Below are positions 45,733 to 54,053 of a DNA stretch of 64,000 nt, one piece after another (position 1 is the first letter of the stretch; each line of letters begins with the position of its first letter). This DNA is from Flavobacterium sp. PMTSA4 (GTDB lineage: Bacteria; Bacteroidota; Bacteroidia; Flavobacteriales; Flavobacteriaceae). A program made the position numbers and the translations under genes. The DNA lies in contig NZ_CP134890.1 of assembly GCF_032098525.1 (NCBI RefSeq), forward strand, positions 2,480,001-2,544,000, in the 5' to 3' direction. The notes beneath the pieces are model-generated. The model saw only the letters and a list, made by a program, of their open reading frames with translations. It was not told the DNA's origin and ran no database searches.

Positions 45733-48700
45733 ATGAGAAAGTTATTTGTCCCATTAGCTTTTCTACTTACTATTTATTTTGGATATGCTCAAGTAGGAAT
45801 CAACACCACAACACCAGCGGCACAATTAGAAATTAAATCGACCAATCAGGCAACACCTGCCAATAATGATGGTATTCTTATCCCTAAAATAGATGCGTTC
45901 CCGGTAACCAATCCAACTGCTGCACAAAACAGCATGATGGTTTACTTAACTACAACTTCGGCAGGGAAGCAACCTGGTTTTTATTATTGGGATAATGCTA
46001 CGACCAGTTGGAAAGGATTTGGGAATGGTTCGGGTTGGAATTTAACTGGAAACTCAGGAACAACACCTGGAACAAATTTCGTTGGTACGACTGATGATAA
46101 GCCGTTAATTTTTAAAACTAATAATATACAATCAGGTTACTTGGGAGGAAGTGATAACTATGCAGTTTTTTTTGGACATAGAGCAGGGGAAATTAATACT
46201 GGATTTTGGAATGTAGGTATAGGAAGTTATGCTTTAAATCTAAATACATGGGGATCAAGTAATGTAGCTATTGGGCAGCTTGCGTTAAATAAAAACACAA
46301 CCGGATACTCTAATTTTGCATTAGGAACAGTAGCAATGAATGACAATACTATTGGAAACAATAATGTTGCTATTGGAGAACACACGCTAGACAAGAATGT
46401 TACAGGATCTTATGCGGTAGCTATTGGCAGCTATGCTATGCAATATTCAAACGATACAACAACCGCTTTTGATAATAAAAACGTTGCCATTGGTTATCAA
46501 TCATTAATGGGTTCAACAACTCCAGCCAACAATACGGGGAATAATAATACAGCCTTAGGTTATCAATCTTTAACTGTTAATACTTCGGGTAGTAATAACC
46601 TAGCATTTGGAACAGAAGCGTTGAGTCAAAATACTACGGGAAGTTCAAATATAGCCATTGGTAATAGCACTTTATCAGGAAACACTTCAGGTTCAAATAA
46701 TATTGTAATTGGCAACAATGCCAATGTAAATACTGTAAATGGAAGCAATCAACTCTCTATTAACAATGTTATTTATGGCACAGGTATGAATTCTACAATC
46801 ACATCAAAAATAGGAATTAATGCTTCTGCACCTAGTGCTAAATTGCAAATTAATCCATCCAATGCTTCTACACCTGCAGTTGATGATGGTATTATCATTC
46901 CTCGCGTCAATACATTCCCAATTTTGAATCCTAATGCCGCACAGAATGGCATGATGATTTTTCTTGCCACGGTTAATCCAGGGTATCCAATAGGGTTTTA
47001 TTATTGGGATAATCCTTCGACGAGTTGGAAAGGTGTGGGTGCCAATACAGCCAATGCTTGGGGATTAAATGGAAATGCGGGAACAGATTCAACTATTAAT
47101 TTCATAGGTACTACAGATTTAGCTTCTCTAAGATTTAAAGTTCAAAACTTGCCTGCTGGAATATTAGATAACTCACAACGTTTAACCACTTATTTTGGAA
47201 TAATGGCTGGAGCATCAGATACAGGTTTTGATAATGTTGGAATTGGATTTGGGGCATTAAAATTAAATGTAATAGGAAATGGAAATACTGCTTTAGGTTC
47301 AGAAGCGCTTAGTAAAAATTTAAGTGATTGGAACACAGCAGTAGGATACAAAGCAATGGAGGATAATACCATTGGGGTAAGTAATGTCGCTTTAGGGTCT
47401 GGTTCTTTAAGATACAATAAGGCTGGCTCTAATGCTGTTGCAATCGGCAATGATGCTATGAGATATGCCAACGATAAAACAACTGCTTTTGATAATAAAA
47501 ACGTTGCTGTTGGTTATCAATCATTAATGGGTTCAACAACTCCGGCCAACAATACAGGTAACAATAATACAGCTGTAGGATATCAAACACTTGTAAACAA
47601 TTTAACAGGGGGTAACAATGTTGCTATTGGAGTTTTTTCTATGAGTAGTAATCAAACAGGTGTAGGGAATACAGCAGTAGGTAGTTTTTCTTTAACGGAC
47701 AATACTACTGGATTCCATAACACTGGAATAGGAGACTATGCACTCCAAAACAATACAACAGGGGATAATAGTGTGTCTATAGGTACTTATTCTTTGATGA
47801 ATAATGATATAGGAAGTTCGAATATAGCTATTGGACTAAATGCTATGTATGAGAATAGAGCTGGATCTAAAGCCATAGCAATTGGTGAGGATGCTATGCG
47901 TTTTGCAAATAATAGAACAACCGCTTACGATAACGGCAACGTCGCAGTTGGTTATCATTCATTAATGGGGTCGCTAATTTCGGCTAATAATACAGGTAAC
48001 TCTAATACAGCAATTGGTTACCGGAGTTTGGAATACAATTCATCGGGAAGCAATAATATTGCTTTTGGTGTTCGTACATTAATTTCTAATTCCTCAGGTT
48101 CAAATAATATTGCTATTGGTTCTCCTTCTTTATTTGAAAACGTAACAGGTTCAAATAATATTTCGATTGGCAATACCACTCTATCAGGAAACATAGCGGG
48201 TTCAAACAACATTGCAATTGGTAACAATGCCAATGTAAATACGGTAAATGGAAGCAATCAACTCTCTATAAGCAATGTTATTTATGGAATGAACATGAAT
48301 GATTTGGCTACGGCACCGGCTAATATAAGTATTGGTGATACGCCAAGCACTAATAATAGGCTTTATGTCTTTATGAATCAATTGACAGCCAATGGAGATG
48401 GTCAAAATGCAATTTATGGATACCGTACACGTGATTCTCGTAATGATGGAACCGGTTATGGGATAGATGATAGTAATGGTGCCACTAGCGGTTATAACGT
48501 TTGGGGTGACTCTTATACGTTTGGGACTACAGGTTTTTGTTTCAACGACTTTACTCGTACAGGAGGTGTTTTAGGCGCAAGTGTTGGTGGAACGTATTGG
48601 TCAAGTCTAGGATATAAAAGCAGTGCGTCAGTTACTTATGGAATTTATTCTTCTGCTGCAGGATATGGTTCAGGAACAGGTAGAATGGCACAGACAACAA

Positions 48701-49320
48701 CTGAGTTTAGTATTGGCGGTGGTTTTTATGGTGGTTTAATTGGTTCCTGGAGTAGAGGAAACCTTATAGGCGCTATTAATTCCGGTAATTTGTTTGCGTC
48801 CTACAATAATGGTGATGAATATACTTCGGGTAAGCAAATTGAGCTGGTTGTAACAGGAGCTTCGAGAACGGCTGCTTATGCGGTAACCTCTACCGAAAGC
48901 GTCATTTATAAAAAAGGTAAAATCAATTTGAATAACGGTGTTGCAAGAGTAGAATTTGATGAAAAATATAAAAAACTTTTAGGCGATATTCCGGTGGTGA
49001 CTACCACACCAATGGGACAATGCAACGGAATTTATATTGAATCTGTTGATAAAAATGGATTTACCATTAAAGAATTAAGCAATGGTACAAGCAATGTAAC
49101 AATTTCTTGGATAGCTGTTGGTGATAGAATTGATGCCAATAGAACATCAATTCCAGATTCAATTTTGTCAAAGGATTTTGATTCCAATCTAAACGAGGTG
49201 ATGTTTAACGAGAACAATCTAAATAATTCAGGAAAAGCAATGTGGTCTGATGGGAACAAAATTAATTTCGGGCAGCTACCACCAAATTTAATTGACAAAC
49301 CTGTGAAAGATAAAAAATAG
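45733..49320 (+). CDS. Large secreted beta-roll (YadA-head-like) surface protein
   Basis: 1195 residues with a signal peptide (MRKLFVPLAFLLTIYFGYAQ). Most of the body is a 14-residue-type repeat of the form SNNIAIGxxAL and NTGNNNTAxGYxSL, which is the beta-roll pattern of trimeric adhesin heads. Two near-copies of an N-terminal module occur: about nt 45830-46020 (QPGFYYWDNATTSWKG) and 46845-47040 (PIGFYYWDNPSTSWKG). GYQSLMGSTTPANNTGNNNT or close variants appear three times (near 46495, 47516 and 47957). No T9SS sorting domain, lipobox or membrane anchor was seen. The C-terminal 300 residues are different and could be a chaperone or trimer cap. Divergent to the LytTR two-component genes. Confidence 0.82.
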   Translation: MRKLFVPLAFLLTIYFGYAQVGINTTTPAAQLEIKSTNQATPANNDGILIPKIDAFPVTNPTAAQNSMMVYLTTTSAGKQPGFYYWDNATTSWKGFGNGSGWNLTGNSGTTPGTNFVGTTDDKPLIFKTNNIQSGYLGGSDNYAVFFGHRAGEINTGFWNVGIGSYALNLNTWGSSNVAIGQLALNKNTTGYSNFALGTVAMNDNTIGNNNVAIGEHTLDKNVTGSYAVAIGSYAMQYSNDTTTAFDNKNVAIGYQSLMGSTTPANNTGNNNTALGYQSLTVNTSGSNNLAFGTEALSQNTTGSSNIAIGNSTLSGNTSGSNNIVIGNNANVNTVNGSNQLSINNVIYGTGMNSTITSKIGINASAPSAKLQINPSNASTPAVDDGIIIPRVNTFPILNPNAAQNGMMIFLATVNPGYPIGFYYWDNPSTSWKGVGANTANAWGLNGNAGTDSTINFIGTTDLASLRFKVQNLPAGILDNSQRLTTYFGIMAGASDTGFDNVGIGFGALKLNVIGNGNTALGSEALSKNLSDWNTAVGYKAMEDNTIGVSNVALGSGSLRYNKAGSNAVAIGNDAMRYANDKTTAFDNKNVAVGYQSLMGSTTPANNTGNNNTAVGYQTLVNNLTGGNNVAIGVFSMSSNQTGVGNTAVGSFSLTDNTTGFHNTGIGDYALQNNTTGDNSVSIGTYSLMNNDIGSSNIAIGLNAMYENRAGSKAIAIGEDAMRFANNRTTAYDNGNVAVGYHSLMGSLISANNTGNSNTAIGYRSLEYNSSGSNNIAFGVRTLISNSSGSNNIAIGSPSLFENVTGSNNISIGNTTLSGNIAGSNNIAIGNNANVNTVNGSNQLSISNVIYGMNMNDLATAPANISIGDTPSTNNRLYVFMNQLTANGDGQNAIYGYRTRDSRNDGTGYGIDDSNGATSGYNVWGDSYTFGTTGFCFNDFTRTGGVLGASVGGTYWSSLGYKSSASVTYGIYSSAAGYGSGTGRMAQTTTEFSIGGGFYGGLIGSWSRGNLIGAINSGNLFASYNNGDEYTSGKQIELVVTGASRTAAYAVTSTESVIYKKGKINLNNGVARVEFDEKYKKLLGDIPVVTTTPMGQCNGIYIESVDKNGFTIKELSNGTSNVTISWIAVGDRIDANRTSIPDSILSKDFDSNLNEVMFNENNLNNSGKAMWSDGNKINFGQLPPNLIDKPVKDKK

Positions 49321-49359
49321 AAAGCAAGTTGTGGTAATTTGAGTTTTTAAGCAGAAATT

Positions 49360-49386
49360 GGTCTAACGAAAGTTAGGCCTTTTTTA
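49360..49386 (+). terminator. Terminator after the beta-roll gene
   Basis: GGTCTAAC, GAAA loop, GTTAGGCC, T-run to about 49385. The hairpin is identical to the one after trxA and similar to the minus-strand one at 18863. Confidence 0.8.
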
Positions 49387-49436
49387 TTAAACTTTATTTT
49401 TAACAATATTATAAAAGATTAATTATCCCTATTTAA

Positions 49437-49625
49437 TTTTATGTTCTGCTAATTGTATTTTATATTCTGCCAGTTGTATTTTATATTATAGCAATTTACT
49501 TTTATATATTACAATAAATGTTTTATATTTTAGAATGTTAATTTTATATTATAGAATAGTTATTTTATAAAATAGAATCATACTTTTATATTTTAAAATA
49601 AACGTTTTATAATTTAACAAATACA
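49437..49625. repeat. Nine-unit phased array with exact 21-bp period
   Basis: Units start with TTTTAT at 49437, 49458, 49479, 49500, 49521, 49542, 49563, 49584 and 49605, a constant 21-bp step. Consensus is TTTTATATTnTAGAAT followed by five variable bases. The array ends 2 nt before the ATG at 49628. It fills the gap between the terminator at 49360 and the XRE gene (with about 50 bp of plain AT-rich DNA before it). One frame is free of stops for most of it but has no start codon upstream, so it is not read as coding. Confidence 0.85.
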
Positions 49626-49627
49626 AT

Positions 49628-49984
49628 ATGTTAGCTTACAACTTAAAAACCATTTTTGCCGCAAGACAAATTGATAAACCCTATTCATTTCTTGTCAAAA
49701 TAGGCATCGCTCCTCATACTGCCACCAGATTGCTTAATAACGAAGTAAGAGTAATGCGCATAGACCATGTCGAATTATTATGTAAAAACCTCCATTGCGA
49801 ACCCAATGATTTGTTTGTTTACAGAAACTCTAAAAATTCTGTTTTGCCTCAAAATCATCCTTTAAATAACTTGCTCCAAAAGCCAGAAGACAACCAATGG
49901 CAGGAAACATTAAGAACTATTCCGCTAAAACAACTCAAAGAAATTGCAGCCATAATAAACCAACCAAATCCCGAAAAAGAGTAA
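49628..49984 (+). CDS. XRE-family HTH regulator
   Basis: 118 residues. Residues 1-65 form a Cro/cI-type helix-turn-helix (NLKTIFAARQID, LVKIGIAPHTATRLLNNEV, LLCKNLHCEPNDLFVY). The C-terminal part (QPEDNQWQETLRTIPL, LKEIAAIINQ) is short and Lys/Gln-rich. Its ATG sits immediately after the nine-unit phased array, so it may bind there itself or be controlled by it. Small single-domain XRE regulators of this size are common in Flavobacteriia. Downstream lies a DUF58 gene 67 nt away on the same strand. Confidence 0.85.
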   Translation: MLAYNLKTIFAARQIDKPYSFLVKIGIAPHTATRLLNNEVRVMRIDHVELLCKNLHCEPNDLFVYRNSKNSVLPQNHPLNNLLQKPEDNQWQETLRTIPLKQLKEIAAIINQPNPEKE

Positions 49985-50051
49985 ACCCATAAAACCATCA
50001 AAACTTTTTCAATATCTTTGACTCAACCCAATCTCATCACACGATGTAATT

Positions 50052-50978
50052 ATGAAGATAGAACAACAAAAAGAATTAATCTCAGGTTTCAAGCATCTCG
50101 AATTGTTAGCCAATCAAGTCGTTGAAGGTTTCATTTCAGGAATGCATAAATCGCCGTTTCATGGGTTTTCTGCCGAATTTGCCGAACATAAAATCTACAA
50201 TTCAGGCGAAAGCACCAAGAATATCGACTGGAAACTTTTTGCAAAAACCGACAGATTATATTCAAAACGATACGAAGAAGAAACAAACCTGCGTTGTCAT
50301 TTAATCATTGACAATTCCTCTTCTATGTATTATCCAAAACTAGAAAATGACCAACCATTCTATAAAAATAAAATAGGTTTTTCAGTTCTTGCTTCAGCAG
50401 TATTGATGAATTTGCTCAAAAAACAACGTGATGCAGTTGGACTAAGCATCTTTTCAGATAAATACGATTATTATGCACCCGAAAAAGGTTCTGATAGACA
50501 TCACAGAATGTTATTAAACATTTTGGAAGAATTATTAGAAAAGCCAAAACAAACCAAAACAACCGATACTATTACTTATTTGCATCAAATCGCAGAGAAA
50601 ATTCATCGTCGTTCCATGATTGTTTTGTTTACCGATATGTTTCAAAATCAAGACAAAGAAAAACTCTTCAATGCCTTGCAACATTTGAAGCATAACAAGC
50701 ACAAAGTAGTAGTTTTCCATGTATATGACAAAGCAACTGAAATACAATTTGATTTCGATAATTCACCAAGAAAGTTCATCGATTTAGAATCTGGCGAAGA
50801 GCTAAATCTTTTTGCAGAAAATATTAAAACACTCTACGAAGAAAAGGTAGAAAGCTATTTCAAAGAAATAGCAATGACTTGTATGCAAAACAAAATTAAA
50901 TACGTTCCTGTATCTGTTGATGATAGTTTCGAAAAAATCCTCACAACATACTTGGTTGAAAAGCAAATGTTTGGCTAA
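50052..50978 (+). CDS. DUF58 domain protein
   Basis: 308 residues. DUF58 (VWA-like fold) signatures are GFSAEFAEHKIYNSGES and NIDWKLFAKTDRLYSKRYEEE. CHLIIDNSSSMYY resembles the MIDAS-like DxSxS. Members usually sit next to a MoxR AAA ATPase and VWA proteins (Bat operon). Here no moxR or bat genes flank it: upstream is the XRE gene, downstream tRNA-Asp. It could be separately controlled or work with a MoxR elsewhere. Confidence 0.88.
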   Translation: MKIEQQKELISGFKHLELLANQVVEGFISGMHKSPFHGFSAEFAEHKIYNSGESTKNIDWKLFAKTDRLYSKRYEEETNLRCHLIIDNSSSMYYPKLENDQPFYKNKIGFSVLASAVLMNLLKKQRDAVGLSIFSDKYDYYAPEKGSDRHHRMLLNILEELLEKPKQTKTTDTITYLHQIAEKIHRRSMIVLFTDMFQNQDKEKLFNALQHLKHNKHKVVVFHVYDKATEIQFDFDNSPRKFIDLESGEELNLFAENIKTLYEEKVESYFKEIAMTCMQNKIKYVPVSVDDSFEKILTTYLVEKQMFG

Positions 50979-51015
50979 AAAATAAATTTTTATAAAAATA
51001 AATTTTAAAAAATCC

Positions 51016-51045
51016 TTGCAGATATAAAAAACCATTGTATATTTG
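51016..51045 (+). promoter_or_regulatory. Promoter of tRNA-Asp
   Basis: TTG 51016-51018, 19-nt spacer, TATATTTG 51038-51045. The transcript should start near 51052, 12 nt before the tRNA. Confidence 0.6.
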
Positions 51046-51063
51046 CAACCGCAATTAAGCGAA

Positions 51064-51137
51064 GGTTTGGTAGTTCAGTTGGTTAGAATACATGCCTGTC
51101 ACGCATGGGGTCGCGGGTTCGAGTCCCGTCCAGACCG
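51064..51137 (+). tRNA. tRNA-Asp (GTC anticodon)
   Basis: 74 nt. Acceptor arms GGTTTGG and CCAGACC pair with one G-U. The anticodon stem is CATGC/GCATG with loop CTGTCAC, giving anticodon GTC. The T-loop is GGTTCGAGTCC. The 3' CCA is not encoded (GCTA follows), as is common in this group. It has its own promoter and a terminator and no neighbouring tRNA genes. Confidence 0.95.
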
Positions 51138-51147
51138 CTAAATTGGG

Positions 51148-51177
51148 AAAAGGTTTTCAGAAATGAAAACCTTTTTT
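51148..51177 (+). terminator. Terminator after tRNA-Asp
   Basis: 12-bp stem AAAAGGTTTTCA (51148-51159), GAAA loop, TGAAAACCTTTT (51164-51175), then T residues. Confidence 0.8.
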
Positions 51178-51213
51178 GCCCAAAAAGGTATTTAAGATTA
51201 GTTGTGTTGTTTC

Positions 51214-51297
51214 GCTACGAATTTGTAACTCGTAGCAGGTTTAGTAGTTAGACCGATGAAAAGCTTTCTCGTTTGTTCGAGATGGCTTTTTTGTTTT
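51214..51297 (+). other. Two further hairpins between tRNA-Asp and the next gene
   Basis: GCTACGA (51214-51220) pairs with TCGTAGC (51230-51236). A second hairpin pairs AAAAGC..TCTCG (51259-51271) with CGAGA..GCTTTT (51278-51290), followed by a T-run, so it looks like a terminator. Between them (51239-51256) is GGTTTAGTAGTTAGACCG, which resembles the tRNA-Asp 5' start joined to its 3' acceptor. No gene was recognised in this 230-bp stretch. Confidence 0.4.
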
Positions 51298-51403
51298 TAC
51301 CAAAAAAACAGACTATTTTGCTTCCCAAAAATGTTTCTTCCTTTTTTTCAAATTAAAACACAACTATTTTACTATTTTTGAAAACTAATGCATATATAAA
51401 TTC

Positions 51404-51880
51404 ATGAAAAAAGCGATTGCTTTCTTATTGTTGTATTCAAGTTTTTCTTGTTCTTATTTTGAGAAGAAAGTTCCTTCTGAAAAAGAACTTTTAGAACAGC
51501 AAATGAAAGAAATCAATTGGAAAGAAATTGATGAATATCCAACCGTAATTGAGTGTGAAAAGATTAGTAACGAAGAAGAAAGAAAACAATGCTTTTTCGA
51601 ATTTTTGACTGAAACAATTCAACAAAAATTAGCGGTTGATTCATTAGCTAATTTATTTCATGAATTGGATACCATTGAAGTAAAAGTTACAATTTTCCCA
51701 GATTCAGCATTAAAATTTGAGCCACAATTTCCAAAAGACACCGTTGCCTATGATACCATCAAAATAGACAGCATTTTGCATTCAAGATTAGTTGATTTAC
51801 CTAAAATAAAACCAGCTATAAAAAGAGGAATTCCTGTAAAAACACAATTTATTCTTCCGGTTATTTTAAAAATGGAATAG
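51404..51880 (+). CDS. Lipoprotein with a TonB-like C-terminal region
   Basis: 158 residues. The signal MKKAIAFLLLYSSFSC has a lipobox, so a lipid rather than a membrane helix anchors it. YPTVIECEKISNEEERKQCFFEFL and the end PAIKRGIPVKTQFILPVILKM resemble the C-terminal domain of the TonB-like proteins of Bacteroidota (paired Cys, then an RG.PV.v.F.lP strand). The TonB N-terminal helix and Pro-rich linker are absent. It might bind TonB-dependent receptors or be a different member of the fold. Confidence 0.55.
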   Translation: MKKAIAFLLLYSSFSCSYFEKKVPSEKELLEQQMKEINWKEIDEYPTVIECEKISNEEERKQCFFEFLTETIQQKLAVDSLANLFHELDTIEVKVTIFPDSALKFEPQFPKDTVAYDTIKIDSILHSRLVDLPKIKPAIKRGIPVKTQFILPVILKME

Positions 51881-53008
51881 TTATTTTTTAAAACTTCTGC
51901 CTTTCCATTTAAAACTACCAAATAAACTGTAAACCCCAACAATTGTTACAAAAAAGGGATAAACTAAACTGCTTGCGAGAGGAAGCATAAACTTGCTTTT
52001 ATTCAAGAATTTATTTGATTTATGTAATAAACTATAATCAACAATATATTTCATAAGGAATAATACAAGCAATATTCTCCAATCAAATTTGTTTAAAATC
52101 AAGGCAATAATTCCATAGACAATAATAGCATTTGTCATCAAAACAATTAATCCTAATACTTTTGGATAATTAAATTTATAACTCGAAGTCTTGCTTGCCC
52201 AACGAACTCTTTGCATAAAAAGTTTGAATAAATCATTTTCTGGTTTTGTGGTTACTATAACTTCTTTCGACTTTAAAAAGCTAACCTTTTCAGGATATTT
52301 AGCAATAGCTTTTTGAAGTAAAAAAACATCATCACCAGATGCAAACGAATCGTTTTCACCAAAACCACCGAGTTCTAAAAATAGTTTTTTAGTGTAAGCA
52401 AAGTTTGCGCCGTTGCACATAAATGGTTTATTGATTCCAAAACTACCTATAGTCGTTCCTTGCAAACTCAATAAATCAAATTGTTGGAATTGATGAAACC
52501 AGTTATTTTTTGTCTTATAGATTACCGGTGCAGCAATCATTTCAACCACATTGGTCTGAATATAATTATCAATAGTTTTTAGCCAATCTTTTTTAACTTC
52601 ACAATCGGCATCAGTTGTAATAATCCATTCGTTTTTAGCAATTGGCATTGCTCGGGCAATTGCATCTTTTTTGGGTGAATTAGTCAATCGAAGATTTTCT
52701 AACAAAGTAGTGTCAATTTCATCATTTTGCATTCGCCATTGAATAAAAATTGAACTCGAATTATCCTCAGAATCATCATCAATCATGATAATTTCTATTA
52801 ATTCTTTTGGATAATTTAGTTTAGAGAATGATTTTAAAAGCTTAGGTAAATTTTTTGCTTCATTTCTAAAGGGAACAATAATGGTAAAAGATGTTTTAGG
52901 TTTTAATTCATTACTAAATGAAAAGGTTTTTATCTTATTAAATCCAACAACAAATTGAAGGATAAAAACGCAATAAATTAATACTATAATTATAAAAGCT
53001 ATTTCCAT
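51881..53008 (-). CDS. Membrane glycosyltransferase family 2 protein
   Basis: 375 residues. An N-terminal membrane helix is followed by a GT2 domain: TIIVPFRNEAKNLPKLL, MIDDDSEDNSS, ITTDADCEV (the DxD-like metal site) and QRVRWASKTSSYKF, the QxxRW motif of processive-type transferases. Two or three C-terminal helices (from about residue 275) complete a membrane-bound enzyme. It may build a polysaccharide or glycolipid with the overlapping flippase-like protein (10-nt overlap). The substrate is not readable. Confidence 0.85.
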   Translation of the reverse strand: MEIAFIIIVLIYCVFILQFVVGFNKIKTFSFSNELKPKTSFTIIVPFRNEAKNLPKLLKSFSKLNYPKELIEIIMIDDDSEDNSSSIFIQWRMQNDEIDTTLLENLRLTNSPKKDAIARAMPIAKNEWIITTDADCEVKKDWLKTIDNYIQTNVVEMIAAPVIYKTKNNWFHQFQQFDLLSLQGTTIGSFGINKPFMCNGANFAYTKKLFLELGGFGENDSFASGDDVFLLQKAIAKYPEKVSFLKSKEVIVTTKPENDLFKLFMQRVRWASKTSSYKFNYPKVLGLIVLMTNAIIVYGIIALILNKFDWRILLVLFLMKYIVDYSLLHKSNKFLNKSKFMLPLASSLVYPFFVTIVGVYSLFGSFKWKGRSFKK

Positions 53009-53916
53009 TTTGATTTAAAATTTAAGACATAAAAACTTCCCCAAATTACTGGTAAAACGACATTCAAAAACCACATTAAAGTACTTATAAAAATTATCGT
53101 CCATTCATTTATGTCAAATTTACCAAAGAAAAACAAAGCTACACTACCTTTTACCGCAAAATCAAACATTTGAAAACTTGGCAATGATGAAGCTAAAAAA
53201 TAAACAACAGCAATTGTTGACATTAATGTCAAGTAAGGCAAATGAACATCAAAAATTAAAAATAAAATATAATATTGATGAGAAAAAACTAAATATCTTA
53301 GAAAACCAAGTAAAATATTTTTTTGATGAATTTTTTTTGGAATTTTATTAATCTTTTCAAAAAGAACACTTAACGAATATCCTTTTATTTTGAACTTTTT
53401 AATAAAAGTAATTATCAGGTACAATATAATTCCAATTCCAATTATTGTAAAACCAAATTGATAATATTCAAGAAAAAATAAACCTATTAGTCCAAAAAAA
53501 ACAGTGAAAATCATTTGAACACCATTGCAAACTAAATTAAGTAGAATAATTTTTTTGGTTTTAATTTTTTCATAAAAAAGAGCTTTTCCAGCGTATTCTC
53601 CAATTCCATTCGGGGTAACAATGCCTGCAGTTAATGCTCCAAGAACTTGTTTTGTTGCTTCATAAGTAGAAATTGGAACAATCGATAAAACAAGATTTTT
53701 CCATTTTAAAATTTCCAAATATCTGTTTAGAATGCTAAAAAGTAGTAAAAGAATTATGATCCAAAAAGAGAATTTATTTTTGATTTTGGTTTCAAAATCA
53801 CTCCAAATAATTTTATTGTCTGTAACTAATTTATAATAGATAAAATAAAAAGCAAGAGCAATTATTGAGACTTTTAAGATTAAAATTAGAGCTTTATTTA
53901 TCCTTTTCAAATTCAT
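52999..53916 (-). CDS. Lysylphosphatidylglycerol synthase/flippase-like TM protein (UPF0104)
   Basis: 305 residues with about eight hydrophobic helices and the UPF0104/LPG-synthase TM fold. The GAGITTPNGIGEYAGKAL-like segment is recognisable as GALTAGIVTPNGIGEYAGKAL (split here by a tyrosine-containing loop). The gene overlaps its downstream glycosyltransferase by 10 nt. Such proteins often accompany membrane glycosyltransferases in lipid or glycan export, so the two probably act together. Confidence 0.72.
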   Translation of the reverse strand: MNLKRINKALILILKVSIIALAFYFIYYKLVTDNKIIWSDFETKIKNKFSFWIIILLLLFSILNRYLEILKWKNLVLSIVPISTYEATKQVLGALTAGIVTPNGIGEYAGKALFYEKIKTKKIILLNLVCNGVQMIFTVFFGLIGLFFLEYYQFGFTIIGIGIILYLIITFIKKFKIKGYSLSVLFEKINKIPKKIHQKNILLGFLRYLVFSHQYYILFLIFDVHLPYLTLMSTIAVVYFLASSLPSFQMFDFAVKGSVALFFFGKFDINEWTIIFISTLMWFLNVVLPVIWGSFYVLNFKSKWK

Positions 53917-54053
53917 TCGACAAAATAAACTATTAAAAAAATGGAAACCTAATTATCCATTATTGAGTTTTATTCATAAAAAATAAACAAGCTTTAATTT
54001 TTTTTATATTTTTAGCGACTATTTACAAAATTCATTAAAAAAACCACAAAAAA

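Noticed and set aside
49437..49563. Reading the 21-bp array as a 7-residue coding repeat
   Set aside because: The period is a multiple of three and one frame stays open over part of the array, but a stop lies upstream at 49412-49414 with no start codon before the array, and a stop follows in the seventh unit (near 49568). Phasing is better explained at DNA level.
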